A stretch of DNA of 64,000 nt from a bacterium (lineage in GTDB: Bacteria > Myxococcota_A > Bradymonadia > UBA7976 > UBA1532). The DNA lies in assembly GCA_030426085.1 (NCBI GenBank), contig JAUHYW010000021.1, positions 62,001 through 126,000 of the forward strand, written 5' to 3'. The position numbers and the translations under genes are program-made. The notes under the pieces were generated by a model that did no database searches, had not been told where the DNA came from, and saw nothing but the letters and a program-made list of their open reading frames with translations. Below, piece by piece: positions 1 through 9,147 of the stretch (within the stretch, counting starts at the first letter, position 1; the number at the start of each line of letters is the position of its first letter).

Positions 1-37
1 CGGCGAGGCTGTCGCGGACTTCGATGCGGAGCGCCAT
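1..37 (-). CDS. Possible 5' end of a gene leaving the window
   Basis: A minus-strand ATG at 35-37 opens a frame that stays open to the window edge and reads MALRIEVRDSLA. It would be divergent from the LOG-family gene, leaving about 138 bases between the two starts. Only 12 codons are visible, so no family can be assigned, and chance openness is quite possible in DNA this GC-rich. Confidence 0.25.
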   Translation of the reverse strand, partial: MALRIEVRDSLA

Positions 38-175
38 GCACACCTCGGTGGCTCTGCGGTCGGCGGTTCGGGGGCCGCAGCTTCGATACCCCAGGCGGGG
101 GCCGCGTTGCTCCGGGGCGTCGGGTCGGGGCCGAGCGGGGTGACAGGCGGGCGGGGCGTCGGTAGTCTGCCGGCC

Positions 176-757
<582 letters not shown>

Positions 758-1646
758 GCCGCCGGCCGCCCTGCGCGGCATCCGTCCTCACCGCGCGCCA
801 CCGCCCACCCCCTCGCCCCGGCGATCCCGACCCGCGCCGCGGGCCGGATCATGCCCTCGCCGGCCCTGCTCACTGGCGGCCGCCGATCCGCCATCCCCCT
901 CACCGGCGATCCTCGACGGGCGACCGCCGCGAGATCGCCCCGCCGGGGCCCCGCACCGTGGGCGCCGGGCACGCGCCCCCCCCCGGTCGGGGCGATCGCG
1001 GTGGAGCAGCCCCCCGAGATCAGCCTGCCGGGGCCCGAGGCGGTGGACGTCGTCGCCCCGCCCCCCCCCCCCTCGACGGCGATCGTGATGGACGCCCACC
1101 GCATCCCGCGCCGCCGGACGCGACCTGCGGCTGCGCGCCGCCCGGCACGAAGACCGGCCGGGGGCCCCCTCGGGTAGCCGACGCCGTCAGGATCGGCCCT
1201 CGGCGGACCTGCCGGTCAGCGAGCAGGCCCTCGAACCCGCACCCGGCGGGGGTCAGCGGCGCCGACGCGGCGTGGATCATGCCCTCGACGCCGATCCCAG
1301 AGCCCCCGGCCCACCGCCCACCGCCCCCGGGCGCCGATCTCGTCGTCGTCGCCCACCGCCGACCCCCGCCACGGGCCGATCCGAGAGGCCGCGCTGCACC
1401 CTCGACCGCCTCGCCGGACCGATCCTGGCGTCCTCGCCCACCGCCCATCGCGGCGCCCATCGGGACAGGCGGGTCGGGCGATCTGCGCTGGTCGAGCGCG
1501 GGCGGTGGCCCCCGGGCGTCGGCGATGACCCCTGCTCCTGGCAGGACACCTCGATCTCCGGTCGCCGATGACTCTGGTCCATCCCGCGAGATTTGCGCAA
1601 TCGATGGCCTCCTGCCAAACTGCCGACGGCAACCCAGGAGGCAGTC
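758..1646. other. 890-base GC-rich stretch without a convincing gene
   Basis: All frames here are open because stop codons are rare, but their translations are Arg/Pro/Gly-rich and show no domain or start signal. Visible structure: a run of 9 C at 976-984, a run of 12 C at 1061-1072, and a 14-base direct repeat GGATCATGCCCTCG at 846-859 and 1274-1287. The last 60 bases are less GC-rich and lead into the Shine-Dalgarno sequence of the kinase. It may be a degraded gene or plain spacer. Confidence 0.5.
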
Positions 1647-3262
1647 TTGGATCGGGATCCACTCATCGGTCGGGCCCTCGGCGGCCGCTATCGACTGGAG
1701 AAGATCATCGGGCGCGGGGGATTCGGCATCGTCTACCGGGCGCGTCACATCACCCTCGACCGACCAGTGGCGGTCAAGCTCAATCTACACATCCATCGGC
1801 CGCGGATGAGCGCGCGCTTCAAGCGAGAAGCGAAGGCGATGGCCCGGCTCCAACACCCACGATGTGTCACGCTGCTCGACTATGGCGAAGAGGACGGCCT
1901 GACATACATGGTTCAGGAGTTCGTGGATGGCACACCGCTGAGTCGTGAGCTCAGGGGGCGCAGCGGCCTGCCGACCGACCGGGCCCTGCGCATCGTGGAC
2001 GGTGTCCTGACGGCACTCTGGCTGCGCACAACGTCGGCGTCGTGCACCGCGACATCAAGCCGGGCAATATCATGCTCGTCGCCGACCACCGCGACGAAGA
2101 CGTGCGCGTCCTCGACTTCGGGATCGCCAAGATCTTCGACGCCGACGACGACCCCACCCAGCTCACCGTGAGCGGGCGGGCGATCGGGACCCCTTCGTAC
2201 ATGTCTCCCGAGCAGGTCCGGGGCAAGGTCGCCGGTCCGGCGACTGACATCTATTCGGCCGGCGTGTTGCTCTTCCATCTTCTCACCGGGCACAAGCCGT
2301 TCATCGGTGAATCGGTCTTCGATATCTACCGCCAGCACCTCGAAGACGAGCCGGACACCGGGCGCCACGCCATCCCCGAGCCGCTCGCGAAGGTGATCCG
2401 TCGGGCCATGGCCAAGGACCCGGAGGCGCGTTTCTCGAGCGCGTCGGGTATGCGGACCGCCCTCGCCCTCGCAGCGCAGATCGCCAACGTGCCCGTCCAC
2501 GCCATCCACCAGGGAGCCGACACCGTCGAGAGCGGCCCGCCGATCGCGCTCGTCGACGAGATCTCCGACGTCAGCGACGCCGCGCCTGCCGAGCGACCGC
2601 CACAGCCCGAGGCCACGCACCGGGGGCTCGCCATCGTCGGCGCACTCATCGCTCTCGCCGTCCTGCTGTTCGCCCTGCCATGGCGCGGGCCCGCCATACC
2701 ATCCACCGCTGCGACCACGGCTGTCATCGCCAACGCCGCCGGGCCGAGGGATGCCCGCCCGCCGGTCCCCCTCGACCACGACACCGCTCCTCCGATGCCG
2801 GATACCGGCCCGGACACCGGGGCGCCCGACGCCGAAGCCGACGCCGTCGTCGATGCACGTCCGCTGCGGACTCGATCACGTCGGCCGCGAGCCCGCCCGA
2901 AACGGCGGGTCGAGCGTCCTCAGTGGCGGCAGGAGATCGAGCGGGCTCGGGACGCGAAGCGTACGTTTCGATACCGGGAGGCCGAGTCGCGGCTGAACAA
3001 GGCCCACGCGCTGGCACCGGCTGAGCTACTGCCCCTCCTGGAGCTCGGCAAGCTCTATCTGGGGCAGAAACGATTCCGATTGGCCGAGTCCGTGTTCATG
3101 CAGGCGCGGGAGAGACACCCCCGGCATGAGGAGACGCTGTTCCTCCTGGCCCGAGCCAAGAACGCTCGGGGGACCGACACCTACCTGTACCTCTATCGAC
3201 AGGAGTTCCCGGGCGGGCGGTTCGCCGACGAGGTCGCGCGGCTGCTCGCGCCCGGCGGATGA
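1647..3262 (+). pseudogene. Ser/Thr protein kinase with TM and TPR region, frameshifted
   Basis: The kinase reads in two frames. From a TTG at 1647, five bases after AGGAGG (1636-1641), the first frame encodes the N-lobe: GRGGFG loop and AVKLN lysine. Near 2016-2021 the match jumps to the frame beginning AAHNVGVVHRDIKPGN, then DFGIAK and GTPSYMSPEQ. Adding one base there restores the whole kinase, so one base seems lost. The C-terminal part has a transmembrane helix (about 2625-2685), a Pro/Asp-rich linker, a basic stretch and a TPR-like helical region. Known relatives are membrane-anchored Hanks-type kinases with extracytoplasmic sensor regions. A real pseudogene and a base-call error look the same here. 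It ends one base from the convergent helicase stop. Confidence 0.8.
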
Positions 3263-3263
3263 C

Positions 3264-6200
3264 TCAACCCGGATCGACAGACCTCAGCAAACGCTGAATC
3301 CGCTCCCGCTCCCCCGGGGTCAGGCGCGCGTCGTGCCCGGACGGGCGCCGCTGTATCAGCACCCGCAGCGCCGACAGCCACGCCAGCTCATCGGTCTCGG
3401 CCGGGCGCCCGACCGCGGCCGGATCGGCATCGGCGAGCCGCAGCGCGCGGTCCCAGTCACCGGCCAGGCGCCACTGGCGATAGGCGTCGGCCGGCATGCC
3501 GGCGCGCTCGAACGCCCCCGCCGCGTCCGCGTGCCGCTCGCGGGCCGCGTGCAGCTTCGCGGTGATGGCCGGCGCCTCGGGGGCGATCCCCGCCGCGACC
3601 GCCTCGGCCCCGCCGAGGTCATCTGCGGACAGCAACGTCTCGACGCCTCGACACCGAAGGCGGCGCACCTCGGCCGCGACGTCGCCCCGAAAGCCGGTCA
3701 GAGGCAGCCATGGCCCGATGTCGGCGCGCCGAGCATTGGCGCCGTCCGGCCGCTCGGCCAGAGCGCGGATCTGCCCCCGGAGCCGTTGATGCACCGGCGC
3801 CAGCGACGCCCGAATCCACTCGCCCTCGCCCCCGAGCGCGAGGGTGGCCTCGAACAGCTCGACCGGTGAGGCCGCGCGCTCGGCCGTCCACTCGTCCAGC
3901 GCGTCAGCGGCCGCCCGGTGACCGGGGGCCTCCATCTCCCCCACCGTCGCGTGCATCGCCGCGACGACGTCAACCCGGTTCACCCGCTCGGGCAGGCCAT
4001 CGACCAACAGCCGGGCCCCCGTGGCCAGCAGCGTGAGACGGGCGGCTCGGCGCAGATCTGCCGACGCCACCCCGTTGGGCAGCGACGGGTCCCCCAGCAG
4101 CAGCGCCGCTTGACTCGCCCGGCGCCAGGCCCTGCGGGGGTTGCTCTCGACGAGCGCGCGGGCGTCGTCCATGCGCCGCCGCACGCGATCTTCGGGCAGG
4201 ATGTCGGCGTCGGTGAAGTGTTCGAGCAGATCCTGCGGATCGCACGGCACGGGATCACCCAGCAGCGTCCGGCTCGCGTGATGCGCGTCGTGGTCGGCCG
4301 CGACATCGAGGAAGGCCAGGGTCTCGGTGGCCCGGCTGAGCGCCACCCGGAACTGGTCGATGCGAGTGCGCACCGCCTGCGCGAACGGACCGTGGGTCTG
4401 GTCCCGAGCCTCGCGCAAGGTCGCGCGCATGAAGCCGCCGGGATCGATCACGACGACCGACTGATACTCCAGCCCCTTGGCCTCGGCGGGGGTGCGGACC
4501 GCGTCGTGCAACTCGACCGGCAACCAACCGGGACGCTCGGCCCGAGGCGAGAGCAGGATGAGGCCCGGGTCGTCGGCGTCGTCCAGGTCCGCGATGAGCT
4601 CCCGCGCCGCTGCCGTGGTCGACGCGTCGACGTGGTACAGGAACGCTTCCGCGTGCTGGCCACGCTCATCCCGAGACTGCTTCGTGGGGCGATGCCGCTT
4701 CGCGAGGGTCCCATACATCTCTGATGCCCGCTGCACGACGGCGGCGATGCGCGCCGGGCTGCGCAGGTTCTCCTCCAGCCGGAAGTCCCGCGGCGGGTGC
4801 AGCTTGTCGGTGACCAGGTTCGACAGCGGCCCCCAATCGAAGCCCGAGGGGCGTACGGTCTGGCCATCGTCCCCCGCCACCAGCAGCCAGGGGGCGTGGC
4901 CCCGCGCCCGCCCGATGGCGCGGCACAGCTCCACGACCACCGCCGCGTCGAGCAGGGTCAGGTCCTGCACCTCGTCGACGACGATCCGGTCGAAGGCCTC
5001 GTAGCCCGGCGGCAGCTCATCGGCCCGCAGCCGCTCGATGGCCGCGGCGGCTGCCACCAGCTCGGGGAAGACCCGGGCCGGCGCGTCCCCGGTGAGTCGA
5101 GCCAGCGCGCGCGCTGCGTCCCGGGCCATGGACCGCTGAACTTCCCGCCCCCGCAGGGCGATGGTCGCCTCTTCACTCAAGCGAGGGAGGCCATCGCGCA
5201 CTTCGACGCCCTCGGCGCCGGGCACCGCTCGCCCCACCAACATCGCCCGCACCTCGGCGAAGAGGGCCGCCTCGTGCCCCTGCCAGCCACCGAGGTCGAA
5301 CGCCGGGCCCAGCGCTCTGAAGAAGCGCCGTCGGCTCTCGGGCAGGCGGATGCGGACCGGGTCGCTGCCGGTCAGCTCACCGAGCAGAGTGACGTGGTCC
5401 AGCGTCTCGACGCCTACGCCGACCGGAGCGAAGACCGCGAAGCGCTGCCGGGCCACCGAGACCAGCTCACGAGACCACGACAGGTAGAGCACCCGCTGAT
5501 CGGCCCGGGTCTCGAGCGCCCGCCACAGCACCGTCGTCTTGCCCGACCCCGGGCGGCCCTGAACGAAGCGAACCGGATCGCTGGCTTCGATGAAGCGCAC
5601 CTGATCGACCGTCCACGGTGGGCCGATGTAGGCGTCGTCCTCGACCTCGGCCGGACCGACCCTCAGATAGTCATCCCAGCCCCCCGCAGCGAGCGGCTTG
5701 TGATCGTCGTGATGCCGCACCGCGCGCACGAAGATGTCGCCCGCCTCGCCGCCGAGCGCCTTGACCGGCCGATGACCCTGCTCGGTCCACCACAGGTAAT
5801 ACTGCATGCCGTTGTTGCCGCCGAAGGCCGTGCGCCGCCAGCCGCGGTTGTCCGGATCGGCGCAGCCCTTGGTGTGGGACGTGACGCCGTGGGCCGCGAG
5901 GTGGGCCAGCCGCAAGCTCAACGATCGGGCAAAGCGGGGCCGTCTCTGGATGCCATTCAGGACGTCGCCGTGGACGAAGACGCGCCGCCCATCGGGCTCG
6001 AAACGCAAGGACGCGAGCGGCGTGGGCGGGTCTGAGCGGAACTCGAGCGCCGGCTCTGGTTCGGGCTCCGGCTCGACCGCGAGCGGCGCGCTCGGCGCCT
6101 CAGCCCGCTCGACACCGAAGTGTCGGGCCAGGATCCGCTGCTCGGCGCCGTCGAGCGCATAGTCTGCATCACCCACCCGCCCCCCGGGCTTGTGGAGTCG

Positions 6201-6278
6201 CTGCCGCGCCGCCTTCTTCACGTCGGCGGTCTTGAGACCGTACTTGCGCGCGAACTGTGCGATCGTCTTGCTGGCCAT
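3264..6278 (-). CDS. UvrD/Rep-like superfamily 1 helicase with extra N- and C-terminal regions
   Basis: A 1004-residue ATPase with the SF1 motif series: Walker A GRPGSGKTT near residue 240, Walker B IVVDEVQDL near 431, GDDGQT (motif III), EENLRSP (motif IV), EAKGLEYQSVVV (motif V) and RVALSRATE (motif VI, near 643). SF1A members move 3'-5' on DNA or RNA. The first 55 residues (KYGLKTADVKKAARQRL) resemble a small helical nucleic-acid-binding domain such as IF2-N; this is followed by an acidic Glu/Pro linker and a domain of unknown type up to about 230. The last 330 residues look like helical repeats. It is not a canonical UvrD, Rep or PcrA. It has its own promoter but lies downstream, on the same strand, of the ARPP/TROVE pair. 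Confidence 0.85.
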   Translation of the reverse strand: MASKTIAQFARKYGLKTADVKKAARQRLHKPGGRVGDADYALDGAEQRILARHFGVERAEAPSAPLAVEPEPEPEPALEFRSDPPTPLASLRFEPDGRRVFVHGDVLNGIQRRPRFARSLSLRLAHLAAHGVTSHTKGCADPDNRGWRRTAFGGNNGMQYYLWWTEQGHRPVKALGGEAGDIFVRAVRHHDDHKPLAAGGWDDYLRVGPAEVEDDAYIGPPWTVDQVRFIEASDPVRFVQGRPGSGKTTVLWRALETRADQRVLYLSWSRELVSVARQRFAVFAPVGVGVETLDHVTLLGELTGSDPVRIRLPESRRRFFRALGPAFDLGGWQGHEAALFAEVRAMLVGRAVPGAEGVEVRDGLPRLSEEATIALRGREVQRSMARDAARALARLTGDAPARVFPELVAAAAAIERLRADELPPGYEAFDRIVVDEVQDLTLLDAAVVVELCRAIGRARGHAPWLLVAGDDGQTVRPSGFDWGPLSNLVTDKLHPPRDFRLEENLRSPARIAAVVQRASEMYGTLAKRHRPTKQSRDERGQHAEAFLYHVDASTTAAARELIADLDDADDPGLILLSPRAERPGWLPVELHDAVRTPAEAKGLEYQSVVVIDPGGFMRATLREARDQTHGPFAQAVRTRIDQFRVALSRATETLAFLDVAADHDAHHASRTLLGDPVPCDPQDLLEHFTDADILPEDRVRRRMDDARALVESNPRRAWRRASQAALLLGDPSLPNGVASADLRRAARLTLLATGARLLVDGLPERVNRVDVVAAMHATVGEMEAPGHRAAADALDEWTAERAASPVELFEATLALGGEGEWIRASLAPVHQRLRGQIRALAERPDGANARRADIGPWLPLTGFRGDVAAEVRRLRCRGVETLLSADDLGGAEAVAAGIAPEAPAITAKLHAARERHADAAGAFERAGMPADAYRQWRLAGDWDRALRLADADPAAVGRPAETDELAWLSALRVLIQRRPSGHDARLTPGERERIQRLLRSVDPG

Positions 6279-6300
6279 ACCCTGCCCATCTCATCGAGGT

Positions 6301-6314
6301 CTCGGACATCCGAG
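6301..6314. promoter_or_regulatory. Perfect palindrome in the helicase leader
   Basis: CTCGGACATCCGAG is a perfect dyad with 6-base arms. It overlaps the end of the putative -10 element and lies 23 bases before the helicase start, a position suited to repression. Function is inferred from position and symmetry only. Confidence 0.4.
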
Positions 6315-6341
6315 TATGCTCATATGTCATATGCGAAACAA
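6313..6341 (-). promoter_or_regulatory. Candidate sigma70-type promoter of the helicase gene
   Basis: On the minus strand TTGTTT (6341-6336), a 17-base spacer and CATACT (6318-6313) precede the helicase start. The surrounding 60 bases are strikingly AT-rich for this window. The spacer holds two tandem CATATG palindromes (within 6321-6333), which could be an operator. Confidence 0.45.
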
Positions 6342-6389
6342 GCCGTGGAGCATGACCCGCAATAACAGTGGGGGGCCGGGCCCCGCGCC

Positions 6390-7544
6390 TCACCGGCGAA
6401 ACTCGGGCGCCAGCATCCACCCCAGCTCGGCGTGCTTCAGCGCCCGGCAGAGCTGCTCCAGCGTCTGGCCCCGGGCCGCGGCGGCGGCGGGCAGGTGCCA
6501 TTGATGGCGCGCCAGATGGCGCAGCAGGAACCCGCGCCGGCGCTGGCCCCGCGTCACCCGATAGGTCTTGAGATACTCGACCGTGCCATCGTCCCGCACG
6601 ATGGCTTCGCCGATGTGATGCGCGTCGCCGGGCCCGTCGCTCCGAAAGCCGGTGTCGAACCGCACCAGATCGAGGGGCCCCATGCGATACGCCCGCTCGC
6701 TGACGAGCGGCCGACCCAGGAGCCCGGCGGCCAGCCCCGCCTCGACCCGGGCCCAGGCGGCGCGGGCGTCGGCGAGGGCGACGCCGAGGGTGTTCCAGTC
6801 GGTGACCGCCGCGGCGTCGAGCGTCACCGGCGCGGGCGAGGCGCCGGGGGCGTAGCGGGCGCTCCAGGCGAGCATCGGGCCGTAGAAGTCGTCGACCAGC
6901 GCCCGGTGAAGGCGGCGGTAGTCATCGGGGTGGCTCACCACGGTCGCCGAGGCGAACTGCCCGCCGACGAAGATGAGCACCCCGCACTGGCCTTCGTGGA
7001 TCTCGAAGAGCCGCAGCGCCCCGTCGAGGTCGGGCAGCGCGTAGCCCGGCGTGACCCACTCGGCGCGCGGCGTCAGGCCCCGGCGCAGGACCCGCTGGCT
7101 GTAGTGCTCCCAGGCGATGTCGGGGCCGCCGAAGTAGAGGCTGAGGAAGCCTTCCATCGCGACGTGCAGCGGCAGCAGGCGCAGGCGGCTCTGGGGGCCG
7201 CGCTGCTCGCGCTTGATCATCCGATGGTGCACCTGGAAGAGCCGCGGCGGGTGCTTCGAGCGGCGGGCGCCGCCGTCGAGCATCGTCTCGCCGAGCACGT
7301 CGGCGCCGTCCTTCGTCCAGCCGACGACGAGCCCGTGGGGCACGTAGCCCCCGTATATGGCCTTGTTCGGCGCGCCGGGGCGCCCGCCGGTGTCGACGAG
7401 GGCCAGGGGGCCGTCGGTGCGCCGCAGGCCGAGGCGCAGGTCGCCCCGGGGCGCGCGGCGGATGAGGGGCACGAGGCGCACCCGGCCCCAGACCTGGGCC
7501 ACCTGCGGTTCGAGGCCCTTCAGGCTCAGCGCGTCGAGGCTCAT
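6390..7544 (-). CDS. ARPP-like protein of unknown function, partner of the TROVE-like gene
   Basis: A 384-residue soluble protein beginning MSLDALSLKGLEPQ. Its ATG (7542-7544) overlaps the upstream TGA as ATGA, which fixes the start and implies coupled translation with the TROVE-like protein. The opening pattern (VAQVWGRVRLVPLIRR) and the central FEIHEGQCGVLIFVGGQFAS stretch recall the ARPP-2 group, a domain family I remember as co-occurring with vWA/TROVE proteins in conflict-type gene neighbourhoods; that link is from memory, not a search. No enzyme motif, signal peptide or membrane segment is visible. The C-terminal 60 residues are helical and Arg-rich, compatible with RNA binding. Confidence 0.7.
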   Translation of the reverse strand: MSLDALSLKGLEPQVAQVWGRVRLVPLIRRAPRGDLRLGLRRTDGPLALVDTGGRPGAPNKAIYGGYVPHGLVVGWTKDGADVLGETMLDGGARRSKHPPRLFQVHHRMIKREQRGPQSRLRLLPLHVAMEGFLSLYFGGPDIAWEHYSQRVLRRGLTPRAEWVTPGYALPDLDGALRLFEIHEGQCGVLIFVGGQFASATVVSHPDDYRRLHRALVDDFYGPMLAWSARYAPGASPAPVTLDAAAVTDWNTLGVALADARAAWARVEAGLAAGLLGRPLVSERAYRMGPLDLVRFDTGFRSDGPGDAHHIGEAIVRDDGTVEYLKTYRVTRGQRRRGFLLRHLARHQWHLPAAAAARGQTLEQLCRALKHAELGWMLAPEFRR

Positions 7545-9022
7545 CGGTCGGCTCTCTTCTCTCGCCAGCGGTCGATCATGCGCCGGGCGCGGGCGTCGAG
7601 CCACGCCGTGAAGGCGGCGAGGTCGTCGGCGCCGTCGACGAAGCGGGCCAGCCGCAGGGCGAGGGGCAGATCGTCGGCGGTGCGCACGCCGACGGTGGTG
7701 ATGTGCGGGCCGAGCGCGCGGGGGCTGTAGGTCTCGGGGTCGAAGACGGGGTTGAGGTGGATGACCGGGGCGGTGGCGCCGAGGCGGCTGCGGGCGACGC
7801 GCACGACCTCGTCGGCCGAGCCGGGGCCGACGTTCTCGTAGCCGTCGCTGATGATGAAGACGGCGTCGGGCCGGCCGGCGAGGGCCACGATCAGCGGGCG
7901 GGCGAGGTCGGTCTGGCCGAAGGGGGCGACGCCGAGGGGCACATGATCCTCGGAGAGCGGGGGCGTCGTCCAGTGGGCCGAGTAGCGGTCGCCGTGGCGG
8001 GCGGCGGCGGCGCGCAGGGCCTGCTCGACGGCGAGGCCAACGGCCAGCGGGCGGTCGCGCTTCTCGCGGCTGCCCCGGGTCGAGCGGCTGCGGTCGACGA
8101 CGGCGGCGATCGATCCCAGGCGGGGCAGGCGGGCGGCGATGCGGGCGGCAGCGGCGGCCATCGGGGCGGCGAAGTCGGGGCGCTCCTCGGGCGGGCGGGA
8201 CAGGCCGAAGAGCACGAGCCGGGTCAGATCCATACGGGCGAGATCCAGGCGCTCCAGCTCGGCGCCGGCCGCCCGGGCGCTGGCCTCGATCCGCTCGCGC
8301 TCGCGGCGGGTCATGCGCTGCTCGATGCCTTCGAGGAACTGCTTGCGCTTCATGCCGTGGTGGGCGGCGAGGCCCTCGGCGACGGTCATCGGCAGGTCGA
8401 AGATCTTGCGCTTGTCGTAGTGGGCCTGACGCCAGGTCTCGAGCAGCGGGTTGTCGAACGGCGCCTCACCCCGGCGGTCGGCGGCGGCGCGGTACAGGAT
8501 CCGGCCGATCTCGCCCGGCGGCGCGAGGTGGGTGTGGCGGGTGGCCGCCTTGAGGCCGCTGCGGTACTTGAGCGCGTCGAAGGCCAGATCGCGGCCGGCG
8601 AGCCAGGTGCGCACGGTGGCCCGGGCCCGGCGGTTGTTGATCCGCGAGGCGCGCAGGCGGCGGAAGAGCTTGTAGACCCGGGGCGGGGGCAGCTCGGCGA
8701 GGGCGGCGGCGATGAGCTCGCCCTCGGCGGCGCGGGCGGCGGCGTCATCGGGGGATCCCGCGGCGAGCAGGCCGTGCACGATCATCGCCCGGGAGAAGTC
8801 GTTGAGCCCGGCGGCGAGGCACAGCGCGTAGAGCCGGCGGTGGTTGCCCCGCACGTAGTCGTGCAGGAACGCGATCGAGACCGCCTGCTCGCCGCGCTCG
8901 GCGTAGTACTCGGCCTGCCCGGTGCAGGCGAAGCCCGAGGTGACGAAGGCGGCGATGTCTTCCCGGTCGACGCGGGCCCGGCGGGCGGCGGCGTCTTCGG
9001 CGGGCGCGGGCTGGGGGGTCAT
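7541..9022 (-). CDS. TROVE/Ro60-like protein with C-terminal vWA domain
   Basis: A 493-residue protein. The first 300 residues are a helical-repeat array with many basic residues, as in the TROVE ring of Ro60, which binds misfolded and Y RNAs. The rest is a von Willebrand A domain with a MIDAS start DRSRST near residue 310 and the later IISDGYEN strand. Bacterial Ro60 homologues (Rsr) act with Y RNA and exonucleases in RNA quality control. The start at MTPQPAP is chosen because the 22 upstream in-frame codons are not protein-like; no strong Shine-Dalgarno is seen. It is translationally coupled to the ARPP-like gene. The 125 bases upstream (9023-9147) contain no visible gene but could hold a promoter or a small RNA. 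Confidence 0.8.
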   Translation of the reverse strand: MTPQPAPAEDAAARRARVDREDIAAFVTSGFACTGQAEYYAERGEQAVSIAFLHDYVRGNHRRLYALCLAAGLNDFSRAMIVHGLLAAGSPDDAAARAAEGELIAAALAELPPPRVYKLFRRLRASRINNRRARATVRTWLAGRDLAFDALKYRSGLKAATRHTHLAPPGEIGRILYRAAADRRGEAPFDNPLLETWRQAHYDKRKIFDLPMTVAEGLAAHHGMKRKQFLEGIEQRMTRRERERIEASARAAGAELERLDLARMDLTRLVLFGLSRPPEERPDFAAPMAAAAARIAARLPRLGSIAAVVDRSRSTRGSREKRDRPLAVGLAVEQALRAAAARHGDRYSAHWTTPPLSEDHVPLGVAPFGQTDLARPLIVALAGRPDAVFIISDGYENVGPGSADEVVRVARSRLGATAPVIHLNPVFDPETYSPRALGPHITTVGVRTADDLPLALRLARFVDGADDLAAFTAWLDARARRMIDRWREKRADR

Positions 9023-9147
9023 GGCGGCTCGGGTCGATGGTGTGCGATCGCCGGGGAGATGGGCCGCGATGGAATGGCTCACGTCCAAGGTAAGATTCGG
9101 GAATCGCAGTGGAGCCCCACCGGCGACCGCGGCCCCAGTCTACCGCA

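Noticed and set aside
1061-1072. C12 tract as a phase-variation switch
   Set aside because: It lies in a stretch without a gene or recognisable promoter, so no switched function can be named.
2005-2030. Programmed ribosomal frameshift in the kinase
   Set aside because: A -1 change would be needed, but there is no slippery heptamer at the junction (CACTCTGGCTGCG), so a lost base is simpler.
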